Origin: Tetraselmis striata
Lineage: Eukaryota > Chlorophyta > Chlorodendrophyceae > Chlorodendrales > Chlorodendraceae
Assembly: GCA_006384855.1 (NCBI GenBank)
Contig: VCJN01003472.1
Location: 124,001 to 188,000, forward strand
Direction: 5' to 3'
DNA length: 64,000 bases
The notes beneath the pieces are model-generated. The model saw only the letters and a program-made list of their open reading frames with translations. It searched no databases and had not been told where the DNA came from. This document shows positions 23,063 through 34,329 of the stretch, piece after piece. Each line of letters opens with the position of its first letter. Position 1 is the first letter of the stretch. The position numbers were made by a program, and so were the translations under genes.

Positions 23063-23983
23063 AAGTGCAAGTCAAGTCAAAAAAACATCAGAACAGCAAC
23101 CACAGCTCTCACCGATCATGGCAGTGCCCACGCCTCGGTACAAGTTTACGACGCCGCCCTCAGCGAGAATGACGCGCGCCGCGGCGCCCATACCCCTAAT
23201 GCTGGGGTCGACAGCGAGGCGCAGCCGGATGGAGTCAAGCGGGTAGGTGACTAACGTGGAGCACATGCCGGCGCATGCGCCCGCCGCCAGGCGCCGCGGA
23301 ACTGACAGGTCGCGCTCCTTGTCCTTGTGGAAGCGGACCTTGAAAAACTCGTAGAAGTAGAGCTGCGCGGCTGAGTAAGGGAGCACCCGCACGACCTGCC
23401 AGCATTCCATACGCATGTCGGCCTCAAATCCCGACTCGAGTGTTGCAGCGCTCTGCCGTGCAGAGAGGCTAGCCCGCCCATGCCGCCCCTGTGGGCTGCT
23501 ACGAGTGCCAATGCCAAACTACCCAGCACGCCGTGCATGCATGGCACATACAGGGGCGCAAAGTCTCACCTGCGGAATGTTCCCTTTCCAGTATGCAAGG
23601 AGGCCCTCCTCGCGGCCGATGGCGGTGAATGCGCCGAAGAGGTTGCCGCTCCTAGCGGCCGCCGCGACCTGACCGCCCGAGTAGCCCCCGCGCGTCTGCA
23701 GCAGCAGCTTGACGCGGTCCAGTGGCGCAGTGAGAGTCTTGCCCAGCGCGCCCGCCACCGCGCCCGCGGAGAACAGCACCGCGGGCTGCGGTACCAGGTG
23801 CAGCAGCGCCACGGGGTTCTTAAATAGCAGCGTCAGCGGCGGAACGGAGTCGACGTCGGCGTCCCCGGCGGGCGGAGAGGGCCCGCGCGCCCGGGAGGCG
23901 GAGGCCATCGCCAGCGCCCGGCTGCCCGAAGGCGACTCATCCTCCGGGGTCTTGCCCCCTCGACTTCCAAGTCCGAACACCAT
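21161..23983 (-). CDS. Plastid ADP,ATP-type mitochondrial-family carrier (TAAC/PAPST-like), six exons
   Basis: Exons on the minus strand: 23,983-23,570, 23,395-23,113, 22,812-22,754, 22,659-22,501, 21,795-21,679 and 21,256-21,161. Borders are GT-AG and phases agree throughout, giving 375 aa. The three carrier signatures are PLDRVK at 87-92, PLDSIR at 190-195 and PMDTIR at 272-277. YWKGNIPQ, RVLPYSAAQLYFYE, IAPYLALELAAFDL and FYRGFLPNALKNLPN match the plant thylakoid/envelope adenylate carriers TAAC (PAPST1) and relatives, which exchange ATP, ADP or PAPS in plastids. The basic, Ser/Ala-rich first 50 residues would suit a transit peptide. The frame stays open upstream to about 24,155 without an ATG, so 23,983 is the first usable start. 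The last exon is the least certain: exon 5 could instead end at GTG-TAG. Confidence 0.85.
21503..21889. repeat. Four G runs in carrier introns
   Basis: Runs of plus-strand G at about 21,503-21,520, 21,611-21,629, 21,799-21,821 and 21,869-21,889. On the coding (minus) strand they are C runs. The third lies directly against the CAG acceptor of exon 5, acting as its pyrimidine tract. Confidence 0.85.
22936..23057. repeat. Compound microsatellite in carrier intron 2
   Basis: (GCAT)n followed by (GT)n and (GA)n, wholly inside the intron between exons 2 and 3. Further (CT)n at about 21,996-22,015 and (AT)n at about 22,202-22,222 sit in the intron between exons 4 and 5. Confidence 0.85.
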
Positions 23984-24700
23984 GCCGCTTGGCAGCGCCT
24001 GCGCGCGTCGCTTGCGCCAGTCGAGTGCGGCAACCTGGCGCCGCCGAAAGGTGCTGTTGCCGAGGGGGGCCCTAACTAGAGGGCGGATCAGCCGTGTGCG
24101 GTGGTGCTGCCCACCTCTAGCGTCAAGCTGGCGCAGGACCTGTCGATGTTGGCGCCTCTATTTTGATTAATTCACAGGTGTTTTCTGCCGTGGATGTTTC
24201 TTGTGGAGGTGCTGACGGGTGGAAGGCGCGGGCAGGAAAAGCTGGAGCACGATTCGGAATTATCGGCGATGGCTGTGATAGCTGTGATGGATTTTTGTCT
24301 CGGCGCACGCTGCGGCCAGTTGTACGGGTTGTACAACTACAGAAGCAGCGCGCTGCCAGTTGGTCCACTTTATGAAGAGTTAGCGGCTCCAGGAAAGTCG
24401 CGAAGTCGTCCTCGTGCCGTGGGGGTTCTTGCACACTGATGAGGGGGCTTGGTCAGGAGCTCGGACCAAAGGGATGTGGCCACAATGCACTGGCTCCCGG
24501 AGACGTGGCGCGTCGTCTATTTTGCGTCGGTTCCCACTCGGTACCGAGCAAAGCAGGGGCGGCGGTGGCGGCGGCGCGCCGGCGCGAGGCAAACTACACT
24601 GTACTGGTACCAGTGATCCAACTACAGTGTTGGAAATTCCATCCTTGGCCTTTTAATTAGTTGTGCAGAATGCTTCGGCAATTATTCGCGTTTTCATTTT

Positions 24701-24861
24701 TCCGCCCCCGGGACAGGACTGGCAATTCGCTTGTTGGCTATAGCTGAGCGTCGCCTGCCCAGGGCTTTCCGTAATGACTGGATCGCTGCCGAAACGGCTG
24801 TCGTAGAGACGCGGCAAGGGTTTCACTGGTGCCAGTCCTGTCCCGGAGGTGAAAAAAAACA
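24701..24861 (-). mobile_element. MITE family B, full-length copy
   Basis: The ends are inverted repeats sharing 16 bases, CCGGGACAGGACTGGC, at both termini. The interior carries the landmarks seen in the other copies (GTCTCTACGACAGCCGTTT and GGAAAGCCCTGGGCAGGCG on the minus strand). At about 160 bp with no coding capacity it fits a miniature inverted-repeat element. Related pieces are at 19,241-19,351, 52,290-52,450 and a stub at about 56,250-56,275. No target duplication was certain. Confidence 0.7.
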
Positions 24862-25032
24862 AAAGCCAGGCCAGTACCCGTACCGCCGGCACAGCGACAA
24901 ATATGGATGAGTTATTTCAAGTTAAGTCTGGTTTTGCCATAACGGCCGCGCAGGCTGCCTTACAATGTCAATAGCCGAAATTGGCAGGAAGGTAAAGTGA
25001 AACGCGTGGAGGGAAAAACGGAGTCGGGGAGG

Positions 25033-25215
25033 GCGCTGCGTGGAACGCAGCGAAAAACTGGCAGATGGCAGGCTCAGCTGTTATGGCTGCTTTTATGTCT
25101 ACTCGTGCTGCACCCAAAAAGGGCGCAACGACAGGTGCCTAGTTCACGTACCACTGAGCAGCACTTGTAGCTGAAAAGCGGTTAGGTAAAGGGAGGAAAC
25201 CCCATAAACTAGTTT
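25033..25215 (-). repeat. Direct repeat A2 of the Ngaro-like element
   Basis: Begins CTGCGTGGAACGCAGCG (itself a small palindrome) on the plus strand and runs to the AAACTAGTTTAGATC area. Only a handful of differences from 27,974-28,160. Confidence 0.8.
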
Positions 25216-27973
25216 AGATCATTTCAAGTTGAGTCTGGTTTTGCCAGTCATGAGCGAACGGAGAGAGCGGTGGATTGACGGAGACGGGATAGCGCCGGGT
25301 CATGAAGGAGGCACCGGGAAGGCCACCGCTGCGGAGTCATGTTGGACTTGGAAGTGGTGGAGGGGGGCGATGTGGCCAAAGAGAAACCATGCGCCAGATG
25401 AAGGAAGAACGTTGGGGTCGATGTAGTCCAGAACGACATCGGAGTTAGTGGCCCAGCCGCCTTGGTAGCGAATGTGGGACAATGGAACTCCGATGGCGTT
25501 GGCGGCAGACGCTGCTCCCTTGCGAAGGCTGTGTGAGGTCCAGGAAGTAAGTGCCGGCGGGAGGGGCAGCACCGACAAGCCTGACGGCTGCAGACAGCCA
25601 GTCCGACATTGTCGCGGCATTCCAAGGTTTTGACTGCTCGTTCGGGGTGACCGCCCGGAAGTTTGTTTCAGCCAAGGCAACAGTAACCAGGGGAACAGAC
25701 TGTACGTTGTCGATGAAAGTGGTGTAGGAGACGTGCAACTCGAGGGTGCTCTGACCCCGGAAGGAGAAGCACGTGCAGGTCGTCGGGTCCCTGTCGGCCA
25801 GCGCGGCCTTTCTCGCGGTACACCTGTAGGGTAATGTTGTAATCGTCGACATGCACATCCCGCACTCGGCAGGACACGCCAGTAAGTCCCTTTGCAAAGA
25901 ACATGAAGTTGACAACCGAGGCCACGAGGGCTCGGAAGTCGTGTTGGTACTATGTGGTGGGAACAGACACAATCAACTTGGCCTTTTCGACGAAGCCGTA
26001 AGCTACATCAGCAGGCAGAGGAACTCGCAAAGGGGCGGCTTCCAGACGTCGTTGCCGCAACATCAGCCCACGCCTAGCTGCAGTAAGGTGTAGGCTGTCC
26101 TTGGCGATTGGGTCGAGGTTGTGCAGCTCGAAGAACGTGTTGATTGCAGACAGGTAGGGTTGCAACGACTTGGCTCCAATGTGCCCTCGCTCACCAATCC
26201 AGGCAACGTACCGGACAACAGTAGCAGTGGTCGCCTCCACCGGGCTGATGTTCTCGGAGTCGTGGCAGAACTCCGCGAAGTGAGACAATATGCCGGAGTA
26301 GCTCTTGAGTGTTTGAGCGGTGAGGGAGCTGGAGAGCAGGTCGAGCGTCCGCTGTCCTACTTCGTCTGAGCCGAAAGCATCCTGCAGTCGTGATCGCAGT
26401 GAAGCAGCCCATGGGCGACAGCTTCGGGCTCGTCAATTACGTAAAAGTGCGTCGTTTTACCGGCAGAGAGCCAGGAGGGCGACTAATGTTTGCAAAGTAC
26501 TCGACAGCAGCGGTTAGGTTTTCGGCGGTTGGCCGGTAGTTGCTGGACGGGTATGCAGTAGCACCAATACGGGTTTGCGGGGCTAGGTTCAGGTAGTCGG
26601 CGGAGGGCTGCCCCGCGCGCCCTGCGCGCTCGTAGCGCCCGTCACGCGCGTAACGCACACGCGCGAAGCTTGGTCGTTGCGAACCAGTTGTAACACGCAG
26701 TGTAACAACCGACAGACGTAGTGATAGGATGGTACGGGAGGCGGTTGGTTGAGCCACCATGTGCATGTGTGCGGATGGTTGAGCCGCACTCGGCTGTAGC
26801 TGTGAGAAGCGCCGCACCGAGGAAGGTCTAAATGAAGTCTGTAAGGTGGGGGGGTCAGGTCCTAACACATGGCGCTCATCCCGCCGTTGAGCTGCAAGGG
26901 TGCGCTTTTCGGCGGACACCGAAAGGCGGCCTCGCAAATCTCCAGCAGCTCCGACGAAAGGCGCCCCACACCGTCACTCGTGCTCACCTTCGCGGCCACA
27001 CCCGCGTCCACCGCCACGTCCTCGTCCACGTCCGCGACATGCAGCTGCTTCCGCCATCCGAGCAGTAGCGGTTGCCTTGGCGCTGCTGGCCACAGTCGCC
27101 TCGAAGACGCGACGCTCGTAGTCCCTCATGAGATCCCCAAAAATCGCGGAACCCAGATGCTCATCAAAAGCAGGCTGAAAGTGCTGAGCTCGCAGCACGT
27201 CCAAAACTCTTTGGTCACCGTGCACATGCTTGACTTCATTAAGCCTCCGTAGGAAGGCCAAACGAAAGCGAAACGCCTTGTCGATGGCTTCGGCGTGGTT
27301 CCGAGCTCTCGCGAGGTTGGGGGTGAAGTCCTGATTTGCAGCAGGGACGTAGGGCAGCAGCTCGTCGAGAGCCACGAAGAGTGCGGCCATGTGGGCGCCG
27401 AAACACGACATCCATAGATACTCCTCGTGGAACCGGCAGACCCCGGTCATCCTGCTTGTGATACTCGTTCGTTAGGTCGGTGCTCAGCAGGGGGAAGAGT
27501 CCATGCACTCGGCTGACCGGTCGAGCGGCCTCGTAACCAGACTCTGCTCTCCGCATTAGTTCTGGCACCGCGAGGTAGTCATCCTCGTCACTCGCGGATT
27601 TTGCTCCGACACGGCCGCTCTGGGCTAGCTCTAGCAAGTCGGGGCGCTCTGCGGCTCCCCCACTGCCTGTCGGCTGTCCCGCGATGCGCTGCCCGGAACC
27701 GGAACCATGTGCTCCTTCTCTATTAACAATGCGCTCACGAGCCGTCAGTTGGGCCAACGCTGTAGCAAGCTCTCGCAGTAATGTAGACTGGGCCTTCACG
27801 TCTGCGTGTAGCGACTCGAGCGTCGGCTCAACGACGGGTTCTTCTCCATCTTGCATGGTAACGCACGGACGTACGGATGAAAGTATCACACACGGCGGGT
27901 GGTGAGCCGGGTGTGGTCTTGAACAATTTGGGGTGACCTTGCTCGCAACAAGTTACGAGACAGTTTTAAACAT

Positions 27974-28160
27974 CGCTGCGTGGAACGCAGCGAAAAACTG
28001 GAAGATGGCAGGCTCAGCTATTATGGCTGCTTTTATGTCTACTCGTGCTGCACCCAAAAAGGGCGCAACGACAGGTACCTAGTTCCCGTACCACTGAGCA
28101 GCACTTGTAGCTGAAAAGCGGTGAGGTCAAGGGAGGAAACCACATAAACTATTTTATATC
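27974..28160 (-). repeat. Direct repeat A1 of the Ngaro-like element
   Basis: Matches 25,033-25,215 along its length, including GTCTACTCGTGCTGCACCC and the GGTAAAGGGAGGAAACC-like end. Confidence 0.8.
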
Positions 28161-28896
28161 ATACAGGTAGCGAGAAGATGCCATGGCGGCAGAAGTTTGA
28201 AATAATCACATGAGCTAGCAGGAGAAGGCGAAGTTAATCATTCATCAATGAAACTGCTGCAATATAGAAATCACACGGATTCTTCCGGATTAATCGACTA
28301 TAGGACAACAGTCGCCGCACCCCCTACATACGGGTAAGTTATCATTCGCTCGTCGGTGATGTCATTTTTCCCCCTATGAATGGTCGGAGAAACGTTGGAG
28401 CTCGTTCCTCCGACCGAACCCCCCTTCTATTGTTGTAGGAGCGCTTTTCCTCCTATACAAGCCACCATGTGGCCATGGCGGGCGATCGCCCCGAGCATGC
28501 CCCGACCAGCATGCATACCCCCCACCACCCACCGCACCCTCCCGCGCCCGGCTTGTTTCCTCGGCGCACAGCTCTGCGCGTCGCTGTCGGGGCCCTTGAG
28601 GGGCGTAGGGCGCCGCGGCCTCTTGGCATGCCCACACGGCGCGCGAAGGCGGGTTGATCGCGTCGCGCTTGCGGCCCTGCTACCTGGCTGCCCTCGCCGC
28701 TGGGGGAGGCCGGCAGGGCTCGTGCGGATTTGTTCGGCTCAAGAGGGTCACATGACCCGTGAGGGCTTCGGGCTTCGCTGCCGGCGGGCCGGCCATCCCT
28801 TAAAGCATGAGCAGCTGCTGCAGCTGCGCATCGCTCAGGCCGCGCCCGGCCCGGCATGCACGTCTCCATACGCGGGCTGCTTGGTACGGTTATGAC

Positions 28897-30808
28897 CAGG
28901 GTTGGGCGGAACTCGGTTCCGTCCCGGCGAGTCCTAGAGTTTCGGCACGGGTGGAGCTGAACCGCCGGAATTCGACCAAAAACCCGGTGGAACTGAACCC
29001 CCCTCCGGAACTACATCGAAACTTACCCTAATCGACTCTGGCGTGTTGCTATCGCGTTTTCTCGTCGAGATATGGTTATACGGTGAGAAAAACACCGCAG
29101 AAGCCAGGGAGGCAGAGGCATAAGCGCCACCACAACTGGCATGCCACACCATAGTTATTGCTGACACCTAACTCACCCCTCGCCCCTCACCATGAGCTAT
29201 GGCTTCCGACAATATTACACTCCCTCGCGACCCGGAGGCGGAAGGGGACGTGCCTAAGGATCAAGAGGAAGCGGAGGGCGACGTAGAGGGCGATCCCGAC
29301 GCCGCCGACGGCGGTGATGCCGCCGATGACTTAGTGACGCCGCCACGCCGTGCCACCCGGGCCAGCGGACGGCCCCCCGCCCCCCTTGCGCCCGCCACTG
29401 CCGGGTCGTCCGCCCGACCCGGACTTAGAGCACTACTCAGCAGAATACCGATGCTCAGCAGGACGAGAATGAACAAGCGGATACAACCGATCCTAGCTTT
29501 CGTTGTCACGTCGAGATGCTCGTTCGGAACGACAACAAGACATGGGTATCCACTTAGAATGCTAGAACCCTTCTACGCGTTCAGTCTTGAACGTGGGCAA
29601 GAGGCAATAACAACCATGTTGGACCCTCGCTTGGTCGGGGGCGTCATCTTCATGCATGACATGTGTGTCAAGATTGGTAACGGTCAGGCCTAGGCCAAGA
29701 TTGCTGCATCAGCCCTTGTGATGAAGTACAAGGATGAAGTGATGCTTCCGGCACTATACGAGATGAACAACAACATGCAGACGGCCAAGCAGCCCCTTGC
29801 GCCCGCTGCACCGGATGTTGCTCATATAACTGTGCCAGCCCCGGCCAATCGGCCTAGGGATATTGACCAGATTAACAACAGTAAACTGCCGGATGCCGGA
29901 GAACTGGATGAGCTGTCGCGGCAACACCGGCCGCAGGTGGTGAAGGACGAATGGGCACGGTAATACGTCACCGCTAAGACCATGAGGCAAGCTGCCTGGC
30001 GGCTTTGCGGCTGGCGTTTCTCTCCAAGATTGGTGGAAGACTAAGGCCGGCCTCTACCCCATCATTGTGGCTGAGCTAGCTCGTCTTATTCTTTGCATTC
30101 CTGTTAGTCAGATAGAATGTGAGCGCGTATCTCTTTAGCATGGCTGATCACCCAGCACCGCCTGCGTAACACAATGGGCGTGGAGATGATGTCCGACCAG
30201 GTTTTCATCACCAAGAACGTGGAAGCTGCCAGGGAGATATTTCCATCCTCAAGGAGAACATGGGCCCAGACACGTTCAAGGTTGCGTTCTCTGCCGCTGG
30301 CATCGTGATCCCATCGGAGCTGGACGAGGCGCGCGCCATCGAGCCAGGCAGTAGCATGCGAGGGGTTGCCTGACAGCAATGAGCATGAGGGATCGGCGCT
30401 AGAGCGCTACCTAGGGGATGATGATGAGGAGTTGCCGGCCGCCTCGGAGCGTGTTGATGAGGAGGCGTCTACCCACAACCGCTTCGTCATGTGATGTGTT
30501 AGAATGCATACTTAGCATGGTTGGCCGTGAGGCCGGGTTTTGCAAGGGGCGTAGACATCACAAGATGGAATATTGATTCTTTACAATTCGCAACTCACAT
30601 TGGTGTCACCTGCATGCACACATGCACAGCTCATATAGCAGCCAAGCAGCCCCGTACAAACAGCCCAGTTACAGCCATGGATCCGGCGGAACTCCGTTCA
30701 GTTCCGGCGGAACTAGTATGTTCCGGCGGAATCTCTGCTTATGTTCCGGCGGAACTACTCACTTCCGCCGGAACGGAAGTCCTCCATTTGGAGTTCCGCC
30801 CCACCCTG
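28897..30808 (+). mobile_element. hAT DNA transposon with perfect 8-bp target duplication, internally deleted
   Basis: The ends are CAGGGTTGGGCGGAACTC at the left and the complement of CAGGGTGGGGCGGAACTC at the right (17 of 18 matching), typical hAT CAGGG termini. The flanking 8 bases are GTTATGAC at 28,889-28,896 and again at 30,809-30,816, an exact hAT-sized target duplication. The right subterminal zone (30,680-30,775) holds five TTCCGSCGGAA palindromic motifs, likely transposase-binding sites. At 1.9 kb it is shorter than autonomous hATs, and the gene inside is incomplete. Confidence 0.9.
29199..30495 (+). pseudogene. hAT transposase remnant
   Basis: Starts with an acidic, Asp/Glu/Ala-rich segment (29,199-29,400). 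A catalytic-region piece with TTMLDPRLVGG follows (about 29,610-29,640). An Asn/Pro-rich linker comes next. The C-terminal hAT dimerisation domain reads DWWKTKAGLYPIIVAELARL and then SQIECERV at about 30,030-30,130, and ends with FITKN near 30,220. An in-frame stop after GNGQA (29,691), another after KDEWAR (29,960), and frame changes around 30,000-30,130 show it is inactive. No BED finger is visible, so the N-terminal half is probably deleted. Confidence 0.75.
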
Positions 30809-31540
30809 GTTATGACGATGCGTAGCTAGAGGAGGAGGCCGCAGCGGACGTATTGTTGGGCGTTCGAGGGCGTATTGCGCGTCCCGCGCGCTCCTTTCAT
30901 TCGCGAATCATAACTTGGGGTCAACTACGGGTGTTGGACCGCCGTCGGAGAAAGTCCCGGTTTTATTGGCGGATGCCGCGGTTCCTACAGGGGTCCCGCG
31001 AGTCCCGCGCTGTCAGCCCCACGGGTCATGTTGCCGCCCATGAGCCGAACAAAGCCGCAAGAGCCCTGCCGGCCTCCCACAGCGGCGAGGGCGCAGCCGC
31101 CGCAAGGCCGCAAGCGCGACGCCCCCAACCCGCCTTTGCGCGTCGGGTGTGCCTGCCAAAAGGCTGCCGCGCCCCACGCCCCTCAAGGTCCCGGACCGCG
31201 ACGCGGATGAGCTGTGCGCCGAGGAAACAAGCCGGGCGCGGGAGGGTGGGTGGGGGTGGGGGGTAGGGGGGGGGGGGGGGTGATGCATGCTCGGGGCATG
31301 CTCGGGGCGAGCGCCCGCCGTGGCGTCACCGGGTGGCTTCTATTATTGGAGGAAATACGCTCCTACAATGGAAGAGGGGTTCGGTCGGAGGAACAAGCTC
31401 CTACAACGTTTCTCGAACCATTCATAGGGAGAAAAATGGCATCACCGACGAATAAAAACTCACGGGGCGCGGCGACCGTTTTCGTACAGTCGGGAAATCC
31501 GCGGAAGAATCCGTGCGATTTCTCCATTGTAGGAGTTGTA

Positions 31541-32683
31541 TTGACGAGTGGTAACTTATGCGCCTTAGGAGTTGCAACACGTCCTAAATTTCAACACGCT
31601 CAGTACTCCGCATATCCTGGCATCTGATGAGGGGTTTCTATGGCACATTTTGCTTGTCTAATCACACGCTATTTATCCAGAGAATATCGGCAACCATAGG
31701 TTGAGTTGGCATATATAGCCACTGCCGCCCTAACCGCAATACTCGGGGGTGAGTGAGTAGCGGTTTGCTTGCGTAAAACGTAAAAGTAAAACGCACGGCT
31801 CCGCCCGACTCCCGCCATCTTGCGACCACGAGAGCAAGCGCGCGTGACGCGGCAGCGGGCGGAGAGGCTTGCGTATCTATCGAACGAGCACGGTAGCAGA
31901 CGAAATGCATAGCGGCTATGTAGCGAGTAAAGGTGGCTCCGCTGTGCTCGGTCGTCGCAGTTGTAGCACTAATATTGCTTGTCGGCGGTGGACATGCGCA
32001 GCGTGGCGGACGGGGGCGCAAACCCGCGGGGGTGTCAGACGCGAACATCCTCCGTGCGACCATCACACGGTCGCTCTGAGGGCTTGACCGTGTCAGATCC
32101 TAGAGAATCCGTAAATGTACCACGGCCATGATAATTACGGACGGTGGGGATGGGTTCTGGTGCACATGCGAGCCGCGTCGCGCCACTTGCAACACGTATT
32201 ACACGCAAGATCATGTCGCTAGCAAGGGATGGGCAACGGGCATCACCGACCGGCCCCCACCCGACCCGCAGCATGCAACAGTTCAGGGAGGGTATTTCTA
32301 CTACATGACGATGCATGGGTGCTCTTGGTGGCAGCCAGTCGGTAGGTGCGAGTCCGACGGGTGGGCGGTACTACCCGTGTTGAAACCTAAGGACACCTAT
32401 GTTGCTGACCACCCACTTTCACCCCATCCTTCAGGCGATCCACACGACCCGCGTGCTACATGACCGCCGTTGACCATGTAACGGGTTTGGCCACACCTAG
32501 ATATGGTCCCTGCCTAGGGCTAGGCCGAGTGGGGGTTGCGTCGGTTAAGTTGCGTCACGCCGGCAGGTGATATGCGCTTTGGCAGCGCACAATGTGGTGA
32601 AAACATGGTATTTTCTCGCTACTAGTGTGAATCGGTACATGTATGGATTTATGTATGTGTATTGGTGTCAATTACAAAAAAAC
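31541..32683. other. No recognised gene
   Basis: Mixed-composition sequence with short open frames on both strands and no domain, repeat or splice pattern I can identify. Confidence 0.35.
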
Positions 32684-33255
32684 CAGTAACAAATCCGCCG
32701 CTAGCTCAACACAGCAAGCCGCCTAAAAGCGGCCCGCATCCCGCACGAGGCGGGATGGACGAGTGGTGCGCGCACGGTTCAGAGTCCGGGCCACGCGTGC
32801 ACGTGTGTGCGAGGGTGATCCACGGACGTGCGGCGCAGCTTAAGCAACGGAACGGCGGACGAATCTGCGCCGTCTGATGAGGCAGCGAGCACGCTCTCGA
32901 GCCGCCACCAAGCTTAGGACCCTAAGGAAATATCTTGCGAGTAAGGCCTCATGGTGAGCCCGGGTGGTGCACCGAGTGATGCCCCGCAATGAGAGGGCAC
33001 CCCGATCCGCGTCAAGGCATGCGACACGCACAGTGCGGCGGCGGCGTATAGTACCGCGCACAGCGCGGCGCACCCCCTAGTTCACCTCACCTACTGTGCC
33101 GAACACCATGCCCGGGTACTCAAACGTGTGAAGGAGAGGGCCCTTCTGTCCCGGCTCCGTGTTGTGCCACGCCGCATCCGCACTGCCAAATGAACCCTCG
33201 TTGTATGTCGCCCAAGAGGGAGCGCTCAAACTGATCCACAACCGTGGCCCAGGGC
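32684..33255. repeat. Dispersed repeat family C, copy 1
   Basis: Matches 40,417-40,955 nearly end to end and 45,183-45,410 in part. Landmarks: GCGCGCACGGTTCAGAGTCC, GTGCACGTGTGTGCGAGGG, GATGAGGCAGCGAGCACGC and AGAGGGCCCTTCTGTYCCGG. On the minus strand a 162-codon frame (33,608-33,120) extends beyond the repeat and contains a short LSATPYPQ motif like that of SF2 helicases. The resemblance is too short to name a family. Confidence 0.6.
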
Positions 33256-33823
33256 AGCACCGCAGCGTACTTGACCCCGCACCGCACAGTCTTGAACGCC
33301 AACAGCGTAGGCTTCATGCTCCGGGGATCATAGCTCCCTGTCGACACGTTAAACGCCGGCAGGGAGAGCTGTATGTGCGTTCGGCACATGGTCCTTGAGT
33401 TCATCTGTGGGTACGGTGTTGCTGAGAGGCACCATATGCTAGATTGTTGGAACAAGTCATCCACCTCCCGAGGCGTACAACGATACGGACCCCGGTCGTG
33501 TACACAAGGATCTCGGAAGGCGTCGGCGATAGCGTCGTATTGTACACGCCAATGATCATGCATGTACTGGTACTGGTATGATCGGGTATGGAAGAATAAA
33601 AAGCCCAAACATAATTAGCGTCATCAGAAACCAAAACAAAAAGGGGGTATACCACGGAAATACTACATGGCAATTCAAGGGACGGAGGGGATGCATGCAC
33701 ATTGTTGAAAACGTGGCTTGGCATCATTACACGGTTTTGGGAGGGGCCAAAAAGCCTACGAGGCAGACCCGCAAAATTAAACGAAGTGAGGGGAAGGTAG
33801 GTGTTTAGGTGTCGCTGTCGCTA

Positions 33824-34113
33824 TATATCACGGCGCGACCCTATGGCGTGTATGCCGCAATAAAGGAAGATGGGGAAAGACGACCCCCCTGGTGCTTTTA
33901 AGCACACGACGAAGCAGCATGCCGGAGTAACGCTACCCATGGTGGCTGCGTCGGGAACCGCGCGCGAGGCGGTGTTGTGCGGGCTTACGGCAACTTCCGC
34001 CAGACGATGAAATTGCCGAGGGGGCGCTGGGTCGATGCAACTCCTCGGGCGGTACGGGAACGCCACGTAGACAGAGTAGCACCGCAATTGTGCCGTACCG
34101 CGCATGCTAAGTA
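33824..34113. repeat. Direct repeat D, left copy
   Basis: About 290 bp repeated in the same orientation at 35,209-35,502. Landmarks: TGCTTTTAAGCACACGACG, CGTCGGGAACCGCGCGCG, TACGGCAACTTCCG and GTGCCGTACCGCGC. It could be a terminal repeat of a small element (outer size about 1.68 kb) or a segmental duplication. Confidence 0.6.
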
Positions 34114-34329
34114 AACGAGGAAAGGGGAAACCTCAACTACTAGTGGTAAACATTTCAAAAGAGGGAGGGGGCGCATGCACATTGCCGGACAATCTTGGGC
34201 GTTGGCCGCAGGGGGGAGGCCGGGCGCGACCGCGACGACCGTCTCAGAGGAAAAAGAATAGCTACCGTCGCACGGCGGGGCGTGCGAGGGGGGCGCGGGG
34301 AGAGGGGGGGGGGGTGGGAGGGACCGGAC

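Larger units (their letters stand above)
24905..28165 (-). mobile_element. Ngaro-like tyrosine-recombinase element without visible RT, broken
   Basis: Two direct repeats of about 185 bp (25,033-25,215 and 27,974-28,160) flank a minus-strand coding region. A second 26-bp repeat (core AGTCTGGTTTTGCCA) lies next to the inner copy at about 25,216-25,241 and again beyond it at about 24,916-24,941. Read on the minus strand this is A1-coding-B1-A2-B2, the split-direct-repeat plan of Ngaro-type elements. The coding region has a Gag-like part (about 27.9-26.97 kb; coiled-coil start, RG-rich end) and a tyrosine recombinase (about 26.45-25.3 kb; HSLRKGAASAANAIG, GGW and a final Tyr in VVLDYIDPN). No reverse transcriptase or RNase H is recognisable between them. 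It is broken, with a few interruptions; the repeats are still close to each other, suggesting a fairly young insertion. Confidence 0.7.
28203..31540. mobile_element. Foldback element with about 500-bp inverted arms, split by a hAT insertion
   Basis: The left arm (about 28,250-28,775) and right arm (about 31,010-31,535) are imperfect inverted repeats. Paired landmarks include GAAATCACACGGATTCTTCC (left) with its counterpart near 31,510, the GGCGGGCGATCGCCCCGAGC block near 28,478, and AACAAGCCGGGCGCGGGAGG near 31,225. The arms carry repeated CTCCTACAA motifs, a likely protein-binding site. Without the hAT insertion at its centre the element would be about 1.4 kb and nearly all arm. No transposase of its own is seen. 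Outer ends are uncertain; the ATGAGCTAGCAG motif at 28,204 recurs at 43,668. Confidence 0.65.

Noticed and set aside
22942-23172. Open frames over the (GCAT)n/(GT)n/(GA)n tract
   Set aside because: Simple-sequence translation within a carrier intron.
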